DNA of 64,000 nt from Antedon mediterranea. Lineage: Eukaryota > Echinodermata > Crinoidea > Comatulida > Antedonidae. The notes beneath the pieces are model-generated. The model was not told the DNA's origin. It saw only the letters and a list, made by a program, of their open reading frames with translations, and ran no database searches. Below are positions 10,801-22,517 of the stretch, piece after piece. A program made the translations under genes and the position numbers. The DNA is taken from NCBI RefSeq assembly GCF_964355755.1, contig NC_092679.1:18714932-18778931 (forward strand), read 5' to 3'. The number at the start of each line of letters is the position of its first letter. Positions within the stretch are counted from its first letter, which is position 1.

Positions 10801-13800
10801 AAGAGCATATACTAAATGATTGTGAAATGGTATTGAGAAATTGTAAATTCGCTGATAGTGGCTGTAAGTTTAAGGTAATGTTTAATATTTGACATTCATC
10901 TTCAAACCAAATTGAATGAAACTAATTTGTAAATCCTAAAATATTGGTCATTTGATGTATAGAATGATTCAGAACCGAAGTCTGCACAATCATAACATCT
11001 GTGGTGATTAAGAATGGGACTATTATTATTAGTGGTCTGCCATAATTAGTTTCTCGTAAGAACATTGGAACCTGTTCGTGGTGGTGAAGGGTCACTTTAA
11101 AAACCTAGTGGCCACTTTGAAAACTTGGGGACGACTTGAAAACTTGGGGCCACTTTGAAAACTTGGGGACGACTTGAAAATTTGGGGCGACTTTAAACAC
11201 CTTGGGGCCACTTTGAAAATTTGGGGGCCACTTGAAAACTTGAGGGCCACTTTGGAAACTTGGGCGACTTTGAAAACTTGGAGGCGACTTTGAAAACTTG
11301 GGGCGACTTTGAATGTGAAGCTTACAACCAAAGTCTGTTATATGACAAAACTATGTCTAAACCTGAAAGCTTTCACTTAAATTTATAAATAAAGTATTAT
11401 GACAGTTTTGATTATTGTAAAGGGTTTTAAATATGACATGGAAAAGCACATACACGATTCAACGTCAAAGCATTTGGAAATGGTGATGGTGGAAACGATC
11501 CATTTGCGTTTGAAAGATGCAGAATCACAGAGGTATATCGCAGACTTAGAGAATCAGAATAGTGTTTTACAAGCAAAACAAGAAGAAATGGCTAAAAATG
11601 TACAAGTATTAACTCATAAGTGTGAAGGAAATGCAGCGAGTATGCAGACACTTGAGGTAAGTACTATCGATCTTTACATTGCATTTCACCAGGATCATCG
11701 ACGAACCTATTGGCCAATCAAGCGACAGTTTCGATATTCTTTCGCTTGTGATTGGTCAAATTATTTTTCCTCCTAGTGAGAAGTAAGATTTTTCTGCTAC
11801 AATTTTCCCAGAAAAGATTAATTAAAATTCCAAATCTGACTAAACTGTGATATGCACTTAGTGATATAATATTCATGTTTGAAAACAGATAATTTCTAGG
11901 TATTTACGTGCTGCGGCAAGTGGTTGGAAATTTCTAGAATCCTAAAACGATAAAAACATATCATTACGCTATAAATACAACCAAACGACAGAAATGGTTA
12001 ATATTTAACACGTAAACGGTTTTTCAGCTGGCACTGGTTGGCTCAAACCGATTTATTCCCAAATTATACTGGTTTGGAAATCTATCGGTTGCGAAACAGG
12101 CGCCAACAAATAATATAAAAGAACTAAAACCAGCCAAAATCAATTCACACAGAACGCAATTTTACTAAATGTTACCTTTCCTGTTTCAATAAATCAATAA
12201 TGGTTGAACTACTTTTCTTGCAGTTCATTCCACTTTTTTTTAAACATAAACTTTTTTTATGTTAGCATTCTCCAACAAGATAAAAGTCACTGATATTGGA
12301 ATAATACGTTTATGTTAAGATTGCGGATTGAGGCTGACAACATGTCTAAAGAATTGTCCGCAATATGACGTGATAAACTACTTGTATCGGAAAATAAGAC
12401 AGGATAACCAAGACTTAAAAATCCTAAAGAGCATTTGAAATACTATCAAGAACCACTTACACTTCAAGTGCCGGACACAATTAACGTAACATAACGTAAC
12501 TGGGGACAATTCTCTTAGAAGCGTCTAATTTTAACCAATTGAAATATCTGATAGCATTTTTTATTCTAGATTAGTCTGTTTTCCCTTTCGTCATTTGTTT
12601 TGTCATAAATACAAAAATATAAATCGTTCTTCGAAGATCAACCATACTATTTCTATTTCCAATACAGTATATAAAACCCACCCCTACTAAGGATAATATA
12701 CTCTCCTCCTACAGCCAAACTCTATTCAGGAGGCACCCCTAATTGTTGGGTTCCAAAGGTATTCCCTTATATAATAGTTCTATTGTAATTAACTAAGCCC
12801 AATATTTATCGTATATTTATTTTTCTCTTGAAGAGTTCGTTATCAAGCCACTTAGAAAAAGTTAACAGAATCGATGAGAAGTTTAAATCTCTACCAGCGA
12901 TTGATGATCTCAATGACATAAGGCTACTGATTGGTCCGTTGCAAGAAAACGTTCGTACGCTACGGGATAAAATGAGGGAAATCGAAAATTACAATGGAAC
13001 AGCTCCAGGTTTAGAGGGAAATAAAGGCCTCCAGCTCCGTAAGTCATTTTTAATTTGTCTACAATAATTATAGTAAAAGGCATATTAGATTTGCATGGAG
13101 TAAAGTAAGGTTTGCTGTATACTGCAGCGTGTTTCCAAAAACGAAATAAAGTAAAGTTGTGTTGAGAATATCTTGACGTTTCCTTTGCTATGCAACTACG
13201 AACATCTATCTTTCTCTGGTAGAGATCCTCAAAACTTTACTTTATTTCCTTTTGGAAAAACAGTGTGTGCGGTACCTTAATAATCATTATAATGATCACT
13301 ACTTCTTCTTCCTGAATAGCCCTGGCCTAAAATGGTTATGGTTGCAAACAATGTGCTTCGGTATTTTCCCCTCTATACCCCCTGCAATTAATACCAGGAA
13401 CTAAATACCACACTAGTAACGTAATTGCCTTTATCGCACGTTGATTTGTCGAAAGTTATTATGCTAATCAGGGAAACGTCATTGTATGGAACAACGGGGT
13501 GCGATTCTTTTAAACGTTCTTTATTTATAATATTATTATTGTATTATTGTATTATTCTTATTTTTGGCAATTTGCCATGCCATAGTATTTAGTACATGCA
13601 GATATTAATAATGAAAGAAATATCGTATCTATTGTTGAGATTGGCTCACTGTTCCAACCATGGACGTATTCAAACTGCCGCTTGTCATTGGTCAACTCGC
13701 GCTGAGTACGTCCCTGCGTTGCGTATCAAGCAGCTGTTTGCTATGCCTTATCGACATCTCTGAAATGTACTATTATTACAGTCAGCTGTATGTAACAGTA

Positions 13801-14862
13801 TATACTACGTGTTGAAAACATAAAATCAAAATTTTGGAACCGTTTCATATCATCTTTAAACTCAATTATATACCGGTAAGATACAATAAAAAATAAACAA
13901 TTTGTAAGTTTAATGAAATCGTTCCTTCCTCAGATAACATTCATAGTCGACTTTCTCAAATGAATAAAGAAGTCACTATCCACGCAGCCCGCCTAGCCGA
14001 ACAAGACATACGTATCCAACTAACCGAATGTGCCAGTCACGATGGAGTATTGCTGTGGAAGATAAACGACATAGACCGACGAATTAGAGACGCTAAGTTA
14101 AAACCAAATCATTCTCTCTACAGTCAACCGTTTTACACAAGTAGGTACGGGTATAAAATGTGCGCCCGTGTCTATTTGAACGGCGACGGAATCGGCAAAG
14201 GAACTCACATGTCACTTTTCTTCGTGGTTATGAAAGGGGATTATGATGCTCTTCTACCATGGCCGTTCAAACAGAAGGTAAGACGTAATTTAATCGTTGC
14301 ACTTCATCCACACCGTGGATGATCGACTTCATCCACACCAGATGAATTTATATTCCTTAAGCTCTATCTACACTATCAAACTTGAATGTGAAAAAAAAAA
14401 ATGATGATGTCATACGACTGACATATTTGGGTATATCACTGCCATATTTGGGCTTATCACACTTTTTTTGTCGAACTAGTTTAGTGTAGACAGAGCTTTA
14501 AACACAGATTTAACCTCTCGAAATACCCAAGACTGATCTTCTGACACACTGAACGTTCAGACCATACGAAAACAAATTGGTTTAGGAATTGTTAAAAATG
14601 TCTCAAAATTAATTCAATCTTTTTTTCTTGAAAGGTAACTATGCTACTTTTGGACCAATCGCCAGACAGACGTCACCTAGTCGATGCATTTCGACCGAAC
14701 CCACAAAGCAGCAGTTTTCAACGCCCCGTTAAAGAAATGAACATCGCATCGGGTTGTCCACAGTTCGTAGCTCTAGACACACTGGAGTCTACAGACACGT
14801 ACCGCAAGGGTAATACGATGTATATCAAGATTGTTGTAGATTTACCTGACCCTTGTATATAG
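7824..14862 (+). CDS. TRAF3: TRAF3-like signalling adaptor (RING, TRAF zinc fingers, MATH)
   Basis: Coding exons: 7824-8044, 8697-9036, 9829-9903, 10797-10874, 11423-11656, 12834-13038, 13934-14277, 14635-14862. All junctions keep phase, giving 574 aa (human TRAF3 is 568). Domains in order: a RING finger (Cys45, Cys48, Cys60, Cys62, Cys65, Cys68, then Cys84 and Cys87), TRAF-type zinc fingers to about residue 255, a coiled coil from about 260 to 415, and a MATH/TRAF-C domain from 421 to the end. The MATH domain contains the TRAF3-type segments YSQPFYT, GYKMCARVYLNGDG, DALLPWPFKQKV and MNIASGCP. The family acts in the cytoplasm on TNF-receptor and innate immune pathways as an adaptor and ubiquitin ligase that controls NF-kappa-B and interferon-type signalling. 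TRAF3 is a better fit than TRAF5 or TRAF2 in the MATH domain. Start chosen at the first ATG after an acceptor at 7814. Introns carry a minisatellite, MITEs and a Penelope-like fragment. Confidence 0.93.
9350..9480 (+). mobile_element. Fragment resembling a Penelope-like retroelement end
   Basis: A hairpin GATCAA-loop-TTGATC is followed directly by GAAACGTCGAGAAAC, then an AGTTCTTTTCAGAACT inverted repeat and an ACACGTGGTGTACCGCAAAC block. This order is familiar from ends of Penelope-type retroelements in invertebrate genomes, including echinoderms. No reverse transcriptase is visible nearby, so this is at most a short relic in intron 2 of the TRAF3-like gene. Confidence 0.35.
11091..11312. 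repeat. Minisatellite of ~19-21 bp units in intron 4 of the TRAF3-like gene
   Basis: About eleven imperfect copies built on ACTTTGAAAACTTGGGG. Two unit types (GGCCACTTT and GACGACTT) alternate in part, which suggests a higher-order two-unit period. It ends about 110 bases before exon 5. Confidence 0.85.
11690..11781. mobile_element. MITE-2 fragment
   Basis: Decayed copy keeping the inner inverted pair GGCCAATCAAGCG and CGCTTGTGATTGGTC and a right end CTCCTAGTGAG. It starts about 35 bases after the donor of TRAF3-like exon 5. Confidence 0.6.
12700..12765. repeat. Dispersed 'ACACCCCTATTCAGG' repeat, copy 1
   Basis: A stretch with CTATTCAGGAGGCACCCC and GTTGGGTTCC resembles stretches at 30786-30935, 36600-36660 and 55010-55110. 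It is an old dispersed family with no clear ends. Confidence 0.4.
13125..13270. mobile_element. MITE-3, single copy
   Basis: Terminal inverted repeats of about 35 bases: GTTTCCAAAAACGAAATAAA at the left and an inverse ending TTTCCTTTTGGAAAAAC at the right, with a unique centre. It lies in the TRAF3-like intron between coding exons 6 and 7. No other copy was seen. Confidence 0.65.
13655..13732. mobile_element. MITE-2 half fragment
   Basis: Keeps only the GCTTGTCATTGGTCAA and GTACGTCCCTGCGTTGCG parts of the MITE-2 right half. Confidence 0.5.
14359..14500. mobile_element. MITE-1 copy 3
   Basis: Ends AAGCTCTATCTACACTAT and TTTAGTGTAGACAGAGCTT, in the last intron of the TRAF3-like gene, about 80 bases after the donor of exon 7. 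Confidence 0.85.
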
Positions 14863-15489
14863 TATAAAGCTACTTTCAGATTTAACCTATAGCCAACAGA
14901 AAATAACTCTGCAACGAAATGAAAATGGATTAAGTCACCTTGTGCGTGTAAGTGTGAACACATAACTGTACACATATACTCTAAAAATACTAATTACGAT
15001 TTTTAACGTTTTCACAGTTGATATTTAAAGCATGTTCTATAAAGTTTCTGATTATTGTATATATTAACAAACAATTATAGATTTGGTTTCATTAGAAATG
15101 ACAGATATTTTTAGTTTTATAGAATTTCCATTCCATTAATTTTTTTTATAGTTATAGTCTGTTATGGTTCATTAACATTTATTCAACGCATGATATTAAT
15201 AAGCGTGATGCAAATATTAAAATATGACCCATTTATTACTAATAGTTCACCGGGTTTTCCAGGCCTACTATCAGTGAAACCGGGTTTAAGCGGCTGTTAT
15301 CTTTTCATTCAACATGGCATGATTTTCTTCCACTGACATAAAATAACCCATCGTTTATTTTTAACAATTACGTAATGCAATTTGTTATCTCAATGATCAT
15401 TAATAAGCCCTATCTTAATAATGTGAGCTACGAAGTCCACATAAAAAAACCTTTTCAAATAATATACGAGACCCCAATGCACCAGTTAT

Positions 15490-15609
15490 TGTTGGCGGAT
15501 GCTACGTAGAACGCAAGTTATTTTACCAATCACAAGCCACAATTCAATGATCCGTCATTGTGATTGGTCAAATTACTTGCGTTGCATGCTAGTTAGAACC
15601 ATAGCTTAA
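15490..15609. mobile_element. MITE-2 copy c
   Basis: Inner arms TTACCAATCACAAGCC and GTGATTGGTCAAATTACTTG are clear. The ends are decayed (GTTAGAACCATAGCTTA at the right). Confidence 0.7.
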
Positions 15610-16330
15610 CTATTAACAAACGCAGCCCATTTTATATATATAACTTATCGTGTATAGCATAAATGATTGAACAAGCGCCAGTTCAAAAGAAGTGTGCGCG
15701 CTTATCTTCCATTGTGGCCTGAGGATAATTGGGAGATAGGTTCCAATAGTACTGTAATTTATTATTAATATGGGGTTTCATATTAAATCATGGCAGGACA
15801 TCCTTACATGTTAAAAAATAACTTCAAATTTTTGATAATAAATGTATTTCAAACGTATAGGACAATAAAAACATTATTTATACCCTCTCACACACTAACA
15901 AACTTGCAAGAACGCTTATTATTCGACTATGGTGTTTAATCGATTAAGGCGCTTATTCAATCATTTTACGCAATACAACAGTACCGCCCGGTACAATTTC
16001 TAATTTGATTTAGTTATGTTTATTTCTTCAGGGTTATTATAAATAACAAAGTCAATTGTTTGATATCATGCAATTCTATGGTAACATATTATAATAGGCG
16101 CCCTTGTTGAAAAATCTGGCATATATCATGGAGAGATAACTCATTTCTCCAAAATTAAAGATTGAAAATGATGACTGAATCGACTGAATCGACCGAGCGT
16201 CAATATTTTTCCGATATGATTTTCACGGAATATTTCGATCCTTCTTTTAAATTATAGCCATAGTTACAATAATAAAAAAAATGTATTTCTATAGAAAATA
16301 CCTGAGCTGATATTTAATTAATTGACTTTT

Positions 16331-16770
16331 AACTATCTCTAATCTGTATATAAAAAAACCCGGTCACACGGAGTTTTCATGGGAAAACCTGTGTATATAT
16401 AATCTCATGAAATGTTATCTAGTAACTCTAATAATGTTATACTAATATTTATTATATATTGCCTTATATTACACCATGTACGAACACCCATAGATACTTA
16501 TAAATATGTATGCAAAATGTACTATGTATAAAACTTTCCGTACTTTTAACCATCTCTAATTTCTATATAAAATACCCCGGTCACACGAGTTTTCATGGGG
16601 AAACCTATGTATATATTAATCTCATCTAATATGTATCTAATAAATCTAGCCTAATAATGTTATGCTAATATTTATTATATATTGCACCATGTTGCACCCA
16701 TAGTATAGATACATATAAATATGTGTGAACAATTACTATGTATAAAACTTTCCGTACTAATATTTTTCTA
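16331..16770. repeat. Tandem duplication, ~217-bp period, two copies
   Basis: Two diverged copies share CCCGGTCACACG, GAGTTTTCATGGG, ATTTATTATATATTGC and a closing TATAAAACTTTCCGTACT. It lies in non-coding DNA and each copy is AT-rich. No open frame is conserved between the copies. Confidence 0.85.
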
Positions 16771-18456
16771 ATAACTTGTGTTGTACTAATATGTTGTATA
16801 ATTATAGTCTATAGATAGATAGACCTACTGGACATGTACAGAACCGATGTAACTAATCGTAACCTTTACCTTTTAATATGATATTGTTTAAATTTGATAT
16901 CTTCCACTACAGTTGTACTTTTATCGTTGTTAAACTATTTTATTCAATCAGTACTAAGCATATTATATACGACTTACCTTGAAAAAATCAACACGTATTA
17001 ATGAGCCTATATCCATTGTATTTATTGAGAATTTTTACTTTTTTGATGTTGTTATATGCTCCTATACATGAATACTGTATATTCAAAAATAAGAATGTAA
17101 CTTAAGAATGACGTGAGGCTGATATCTCGAAAAATGCATACTGTTAATATTAAGTATATTACTAAATACTAATATTTATTATTACAAATTATTATAAGTT
17201 CAATTATCATGTTTATATAATGTTTCTAACAAATTATTATGATACTAAAATAAACGTAGCCCATCTACCATTACAAAAACTACCAATCATATTTTCATTT
17301 GAAAAGAATAAAAAGAAGTAATTTAATTTTGCCTCTATTTTCGGTGGTGGCTGCAGAGGCATGCATTAGACTTTACGATTTAAATTCTGGTATGTTAGAA
17401 AAAAAACAGGAACCCCAAATATATTATTGTTTTAGTCCGATACGCCATAATGTTTAGGCCTAGTGTACACTGTCTCAACTAACCTTATCTTACAAACAAT
17501 GTTTTAATTGTGTAGACCTAGAACTTGGGAATTTAGGGTATGGACCTTAGGAAATACACTAATAATTATTAACAGAGAAACGGATATTTCATAAGTAAGA
17601 ACAATCAATAACAAATCTTTGACACAATGGAGAGTGGGTCTAATTATCTTTTAAGGAAATAAAAAAAACTTTCAGTCTATTGTTAAAGTATTTCGCCTTG
17701 TTGCGAAACGGGAAATCTATATAATGTTACCTATACTAGCCTTCTTAATGTTTTATATGTATATCCGGAGAAAATGAGATTTGTATGTCAATTTTCTTCC
17801 TTGATTACGGTATATTCTACTGTATTCTATCAAAGAACTTATAACACAAGAATCTCCTGTAGAGAGGGGATCTGCTAATACTCTAGGGGGGGGGGGGGTT
17901 GAGTAATTGACTTCCTAATTTGGAGGGGGCGCTGCTCCATGCTGTGAAATGGTGTCGCCCAGTTTGACCTTTTAACACTGTACTTCCGATACTGTGTTTT
18001 GAATTCAAATTGAAGAACACGAGATTCTTGTGTTATAAGTTCTTTGATTCTATCAACATGAACTGGAAAATAAATAGGGTACAGCGGTGTTCCGCTGATG
18101 GTGCTTATTCATGGTCAGTAGAAAAGACAAACCCACACCAAAAACACGTAGAATGCATAGACGAGCCAAACTTTTATTACAATTATTACATTATTATTTC
18201 TAGTTTGTTTACAAATAAAAATAGATTTATGGTATATTTGAGTGTTTGCCTCCTTTTTGGTTGTGTTTCACAATGATAGAAGTTCTAAACAAATGTTTCT
18301 TATACCAAAAATATACAATCGTTGCTAAAACTACTGTACGGTACGCAGCAAAATAAATACACACGCGTAATAATGGAAGAATCCCCACCGGCTTCGCGCG
18401 CCCCATTCAATTCACATGCCATTTTTAAGTACGCGTACTTATATTAAGCGCACATC

Positions 18457-18470
18457 ATTACTATGACAAC
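18457..18470 (+). promoter_or_regulatory. X-box-like RFX site before the 273-aa gene
   Basis: ATTACTATGACAAC fits the RFX pattern RYYNYY-N(1-3)-RRNRAC with a two-base spacer. It ends 67 bases before the start codon at 18537, a typical position for ciliary-gene X-boxes. The pattern is degenerate, so a chance match is possible. Confidence 0.35.
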
Positions 18471-18536
18471 AATGCTTACGTATGATACTAAAACAACAAC
18501 AAAAGAAGAGAGATATGAAATAGAAGTTTGTAAAAA

Positions 18537-21517
18537 ATGGATCAACTTTGGAGACTTGTAGCAGAAGTGTTCATTGAGAAAGTTGCACCAAATGCAAATC
18601 CAGTGAGGAGTTTAGAGCATGACTGTGGAGGTAGGTAGGCAGATAGGGCCTAGATTTTTAACGTAATGAATATAGGCCTAGGCTAAAAAATAATATTTTA
18701 CTTAGGCCTAGGATTAAAGACCAAACACTAAAAATGGGGTTCACGGTGGCTTACTTGAGGAACCTATCCTTTAAAAGGAATGAAGCCTAGGCTTAGAGAT
18801 AGATATCATTTTAATATGAAATTCAATAACCTAATAATTCTATTAACTTTTATTTTATAGCAACTGATATTACCGCTATTTTAACTAGGAACGGTGACTC
18901 AGCAGACCCTAGGCCACAGATCGAACCCAACAAGATGCGCGAAACACACGACAACATCATACGTCACATTAGGCCGGGTAGAATGACTTCTTTAGCTAAT
19001 CGGAGCAAATTTGATTTGTTGAAGAAAATAAAAGATGATAAGGCAAACTTCCATTATAGACGATCAAAAACCCAAGGATGTAGCTTCTTTAGAAATAAGG
19101 TAATGATGATGATGATAAAGCTGATGAAAATTCAATAGTACAGTATTTTTTCCCGGGGGTTGTTGACAAAACTACAACAATGATCAGTACTGATAATGTT
19201 GAGTTTTACCGACATGTTGAGTAATAACGATAATGTTGAGTATAATACCGATATGTTGGTGATTCCGGTGATGAGTTGAATGAATGTTAAAATGTATAAA
19301 GCAACCGTTCCATATAATGATCTATAAAATGTATCTATTAGATTCCAGATTACATGATAAATGTGGAGTTTATAGGCGTGAGGGCAACTAGATTACCACA
19401 AAAAATGTTCTACAGACTATTAGCGAGTGAACGGATCGATTGTATAACACCCTTCATGACACGATTTAAGTCATTTTATGTCGTAACAAAAGTCTATAAA
19501 GCCGAGAAGGTACGATTCGAAATTCTAATTGGGGATAAAACGAAAGTTATTTCGAAAAACGATGTACAACTAGCTTTTGAATACACAAAGGTAAGTTTTT
19601 ACTAATTATTTAACTGAATTTTGTTCGAGCTGTTCTCTTTGTCAAATCCCCTATTTCATCTATTTTTCAACTTGAAACGGTTTAAAGCATAACAAGAAGT
19701 CTATTTGGAATTAGTTGTGTAGACCAGTTGACAAACTTCAGAAAACTAATTTGTAGAAACCTATAGACAGTAGTCTGCACTTTGGAAAGTTTTCTACCGT
19801 AGACCAGTTCGGTAAACTACAGAAAACACGTTTGTGAGTTTGTAAACACAAACACTTATCTCCAAACAGCGGAAAATTTTGCAAAAAAAGTTCGGTAGAG
19901 TTTGACGTAGAGTGTAGAGGCTGCCCTACATACTTCTCCAAACAGCAGGAAAGTTTGCATAAAAAGTTCGGTAGAGTTTGACATAGAGTGTAGAGGCTGC
20001 CCTATACACTTCTCCAAACAGCGGCAAAGTTTGCAAACAAAAGTTCGGTAGAGTTTGCTATAAAGTGTAGAGCCTGCACTACACACTTCTCCAATCAGCA
20101 GCAAAGTTTGCAAAAAAGGTTCGGTAGAGTTTGACATCGAGTGTAGAGGCTGCCCTAAATACTTCTCCAAACAGCGGAAAAGTTTACAAACAAAAGTTCG
20201 GTAAAGTTTACTATAGAGTGTAGAGGCTTCCTTACACACCTCTCCAATTAAACAGCGGCAAAGTTTGGAAACAAAAGTTCGGTAAATTTTGAAATACAGT
20301 GTAGAGGCTGCCCTACATACTTCTCCAAACAGTGGCAAAGTTTGCAAACAAAAGTTCGGTAAAGTTGGCCAAGGTAGACTAGCCCTACAAACAGAAGTTA
20401 ATGTCGTACAATTTTCTTCTCCATTTAACGGACAAAATTGAAGAATTGAAATGCAAAAAAACGGCTTTCAAAGCGAACATTCTGTTAATCTATTTCAGGT
20501 CAACATAACGCCACAGCGAAAACTGGAGGTTTTAAAAGAAGAGGAGACGGAGGAGAACACACAAGGGCAACTATTTCTGGAGACAATGCGGAAAGAAGGA
20601 AAACTTGCAAAATTCTTCAAGGCAACACACAAAGAAATTGTTGAGACGCTTCAATCTGCATTTGATGAGATTGAAAAGAAAAGTGATTTGGGAGGGGTAA
20701 GTATACTGTACTGAAGTTTTTTTTACACTATCAAACTTTATGTGACAAAAAAATGTGACATGCCCATACTGTAGGCCTATATGGATACGATGTCATATCA
20801 CTACCATTATTTGGAAACATTACACTTTTCTGTCAAACTAGTTTGATAGTGTTAAAGCGCAGTTTTAGGTGAGGATATATATTAAGATATAAGGGAGCTT
20901 TCGATTTTCGACGGCATGACCTACGCATTGTTATGTCATTGGTCATCTAGAGAGCGAGGAAATATGTTCCAATGTTTCAGCATCATGCGCACAATGTACT
21001 TTACGTTACTAGTTACTAGGTCCAAGGTTGTCACAAATCGAAAGATCCTTAATAACGATAATGACGTCAAAACAGTAAACAAACTTGATATTAATGATGG
21101 CACAAAGAAACATTAAAATAGGAGATAGCGCGCTTTCTTGTGAAATGTAATACTGTTACGGAAGCGGAAACAAATTGGCGGACGTAATCAAAACGCATAA
21201 TAACATAATAGTAGCAGATGTGTTTGACATGCGCACAACGACGGCAACGTCTTTCTATCTTTGAGATAACGACAAAAAACAATACCATATACATTGGCTG
21301 CAGTCGCGTGCTCAAATTTGAGTTAGTGTTTACCGAACGACCAACCGACCGACCGACATAGTGAGCTGTAGAGACTAAAAACAAGACAATGAAACTATGG
21401 TCTAAGATGACGACTACATTGACGGGAGAGGAGAACTTGGCTTACTGAAAGATTGTCTTTCTTTTTTTTAAACAGCTCCTGCAAACACCTCTCTTCGAAG
21501 TCGAATGTTTCCAATGA
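18537..21517 (+). CDS. Five-exon gene, 273-aa protein of uncertain family
   Basis: Coding exons: 18537-18630, 18861-19099, 19342-19590, 20499-20696, 21476-21517. Every junction is in phase. The short last exon ends in TGA, and AATAAA follows at 21571. The protein is basic in the N-terminal half (HIRPGRM, then a Lys/Arg-rich stretch). Its centre is a likely beta-rich segment with VEFIGVRATRLPQKMFYRLL, and the C-terminal part is charged and helical (residues about 195-260). I see no signal peptide, membrane segment or zinc-binding pattern. The central segment and the helical MRKEGKLAKFF stretch faintly resemble the vertebrate C11orf65/MFI and CXorf58 group, but this is from memory and weak. Intron 1 begins with a cluster of GGCCTAGG words and intron 3 holds a 77-bp tandem array. 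An X-box-like site and head-to-tail placement before the EF-hand gene hint at a ciliary role. Confidence 0.8.
18640..18800. repeat. GGCCTAGG words in the first intron
   Basis: GGGCCTAG, ATAGGCCTAGGCT, TTAGGCCTAGGA and AGCCTAGGCTTA occur within 160 bases directly after the first exon. The arrangement matches the stronger clusters at 4800-5040 and 57400-57670. Confidence 0.5.
19700..19860. repeat. Dispersed 'GTAGACCAGTTGACAAACT' repeat, copy 1
   Basis: The segment with GTAGACCAGTTGACAAACTT and CAGAAAACTAATTTGTAGAA recurs almost unchanged near 32524-32570, and weaker relatives occur near 26080 and 46060. It leads into the 77-bp array, so the array may have grown from one copy of this family. 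Confidence 0.55.
19865..20370. repeat. 77-bp tandem array, about seven units, in intron 3 of the 273-aa gene
   Basis: The TTCGGTA word recurs at 19891, 19967, 20044, 20120, 20197, 20278 and 20355, so the period is 76-77 bases with one longer unit of 81. Each unit holds AGTGTAGAGGCTGCCCTA, ACTTCTCCAAACAGCGG and AAAGTTTGCAAACAAAAG. A 163-codon open frame on the minus strand is only the array read through and is not a gene. Confidence 0.9.
20718..20865. mobile_element. MITE-1 copy 4
   Basis: Diverged copy: left arm CACTATCAAACTTTATGTGA and right arm ACTAGTTTGATAGTGT remain. It is in the last intron of the 273-aa gene, 22 bases after its donor. Confidence 0.75.
21283..21375. repeat. Dispersed ~90-bp repeat, copy 1
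   Basis: CCATATACATTGGCTGCAGT, then CGACCAACCGACCGACCGA and ATAGTGAGCTGTAGAG. A second copy lies at 28565-28648 in the EF-hand gene. An open frame on the minus strand here is a shadow. Confidence 0.7.
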
Positions 21518-21570
21518 ATACACTTACTATATTATTATACACCAGAATATTGACCTACACGTCTAAACAC

Positions 21571-21576
21571 AATAAA
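21571..21576 (+). terminator. Polyadenylation signal of the 273-aa gene
   Basis: AATAAA, 54 bases after the TGA stop. Confidence 0.55.
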
Positions 21577-21660
21577 GGATAATCAAGTAAAATGAATTCT
21601 TTATGCATGTGTTCTTTGTAAAGTGTTTATATCATGGAGGATTTACTTAATAATACTGTT

Positions 21661-21993
21661 GATTGATTGAAATTGATTGAAATATATATTTATTCATACT
21701 GGGTAACCTCTTCAGTCAAAGACTGGTCTCCCAGAGGGCCCAGTTGGTGATCAGTGGCTGTGATGTACTAATACACCGGGGTAACCCCCTACTCGTCTCG
21801 AAAGATGTACTAGGTTCTTTAAAGTGCACACGAGCTAGTTGTGTACACTGGACCTACGGTTTATAGTCCTTATCCGAAAAGACTCGTTCTACCACCAGAA
21901 CATTGGCGTGAGTGAGCCTCGAACCCCTGCCGATGTTATGGCTACGTAATTACGGTCCCACTGTCTTAACCGCTCGGCCACTCACTCACTCTT
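21661..21993 (-). mobile_element. SINE-A copy 1 (tRNA-Ser/Leu-derived)
   Basis: On the minus strand the head has a perfect A box TGGCCGAGCGG and a B box GGTTCGAGGCT, as in class II tRNAs. The body matches the copy at 55096-55418 along most of its length, and the tail is a run of CAAT/TTGA repeats. It sits between the 273-aa and EF-hand genes. An intact internal promoter suggests fairly recent activity. Confidence 0.88.
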
Positions 21994-22504
21994 AACATGA
22001 GTTCCTAAAAATCAATAACTGTTTTTTAAAAATTAATTACTTATATAAAATGAACTTCATGGTATTAAGCTTCATGAGAGGTCCTTGAATGAATTTTAAA
22101 ATCTTTCCTTTACATATAAAGGGATATTTATAATAAAAATAATAATTATGATTTTCCATTCCTTTTTCATTCAGAATGTCGTACATATAATTTGAGTCGT
22201 CTAGGACATTCAACTAAAAATTATACTGTATAATGATGAATTTTAAAGAATTTTGTTGCAAATTCATTTCGAGGACTACTTTTAGTAGTAAGCTCGCGTG
22301 CGCATATTGAAATGCGAGTATAAGTTCCCGGGGTAGTTTACGAGATGTTTTCTACATTTACAATGAAAAGCAATCCGTGAATCGCATAGGCTCTACGTGG
22401 ATCAGCAGATACGTAACAATAAGAACAAACGAATTCAGCCATTGTTTGTCAATAACACATAAGAGGATTAACATCTCACCATTGTCAACAACCACACTGT
22501 CATT

Positions 22505-22517
22505 GTTTCTAAGCAAC
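22505..22517 (+). promoter_or_regulatory. X-box-like RFX site before the EF-hand gene
   Basis: GTTTCTAAGCAAC fits RYYNYY-N-RRNRAC with strong half sites GTTTCT and AGCAAC. It is 309 bases before the start codon. It could drive a ciliary or sperm programme through RFX factors. Confidence 0.4.

Larger units (their letters stand above)
14863..18536. other. Gene-free interval between the TRAF3-like and 273-aa genes
   Basis: No exon is supported. It must contain the TRAF3-like 3' untranslated region; an AATAAA occurs at 15837-15842, but I cannot tell which signal is used. Other contents are a MITE-2 copy (15490-15609), a two-copy tandem duplication (16331-16770), a poly-G run near 17886 and a GGAGGGGGCGCTGCT motif near 17922. 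An 88-codon open frame at 18010-18276 has no domain and looks like chance. Confidence 0.55.

Noticed and set aside
19856-20347. 163-codon open frame on the minus strand with repeated peptides
   Set aside because: It is the 77-bp tandem array read through; the period is close to a multiple of three, so the frame stays open by chance. It lies in a clean intron of the plus-strand gene.
21091-21384. 97-codon minus-strand open frame
   Set aside because: It covers a dispersed repeat also found at 28565-28648 and part of a plus-strand intron.
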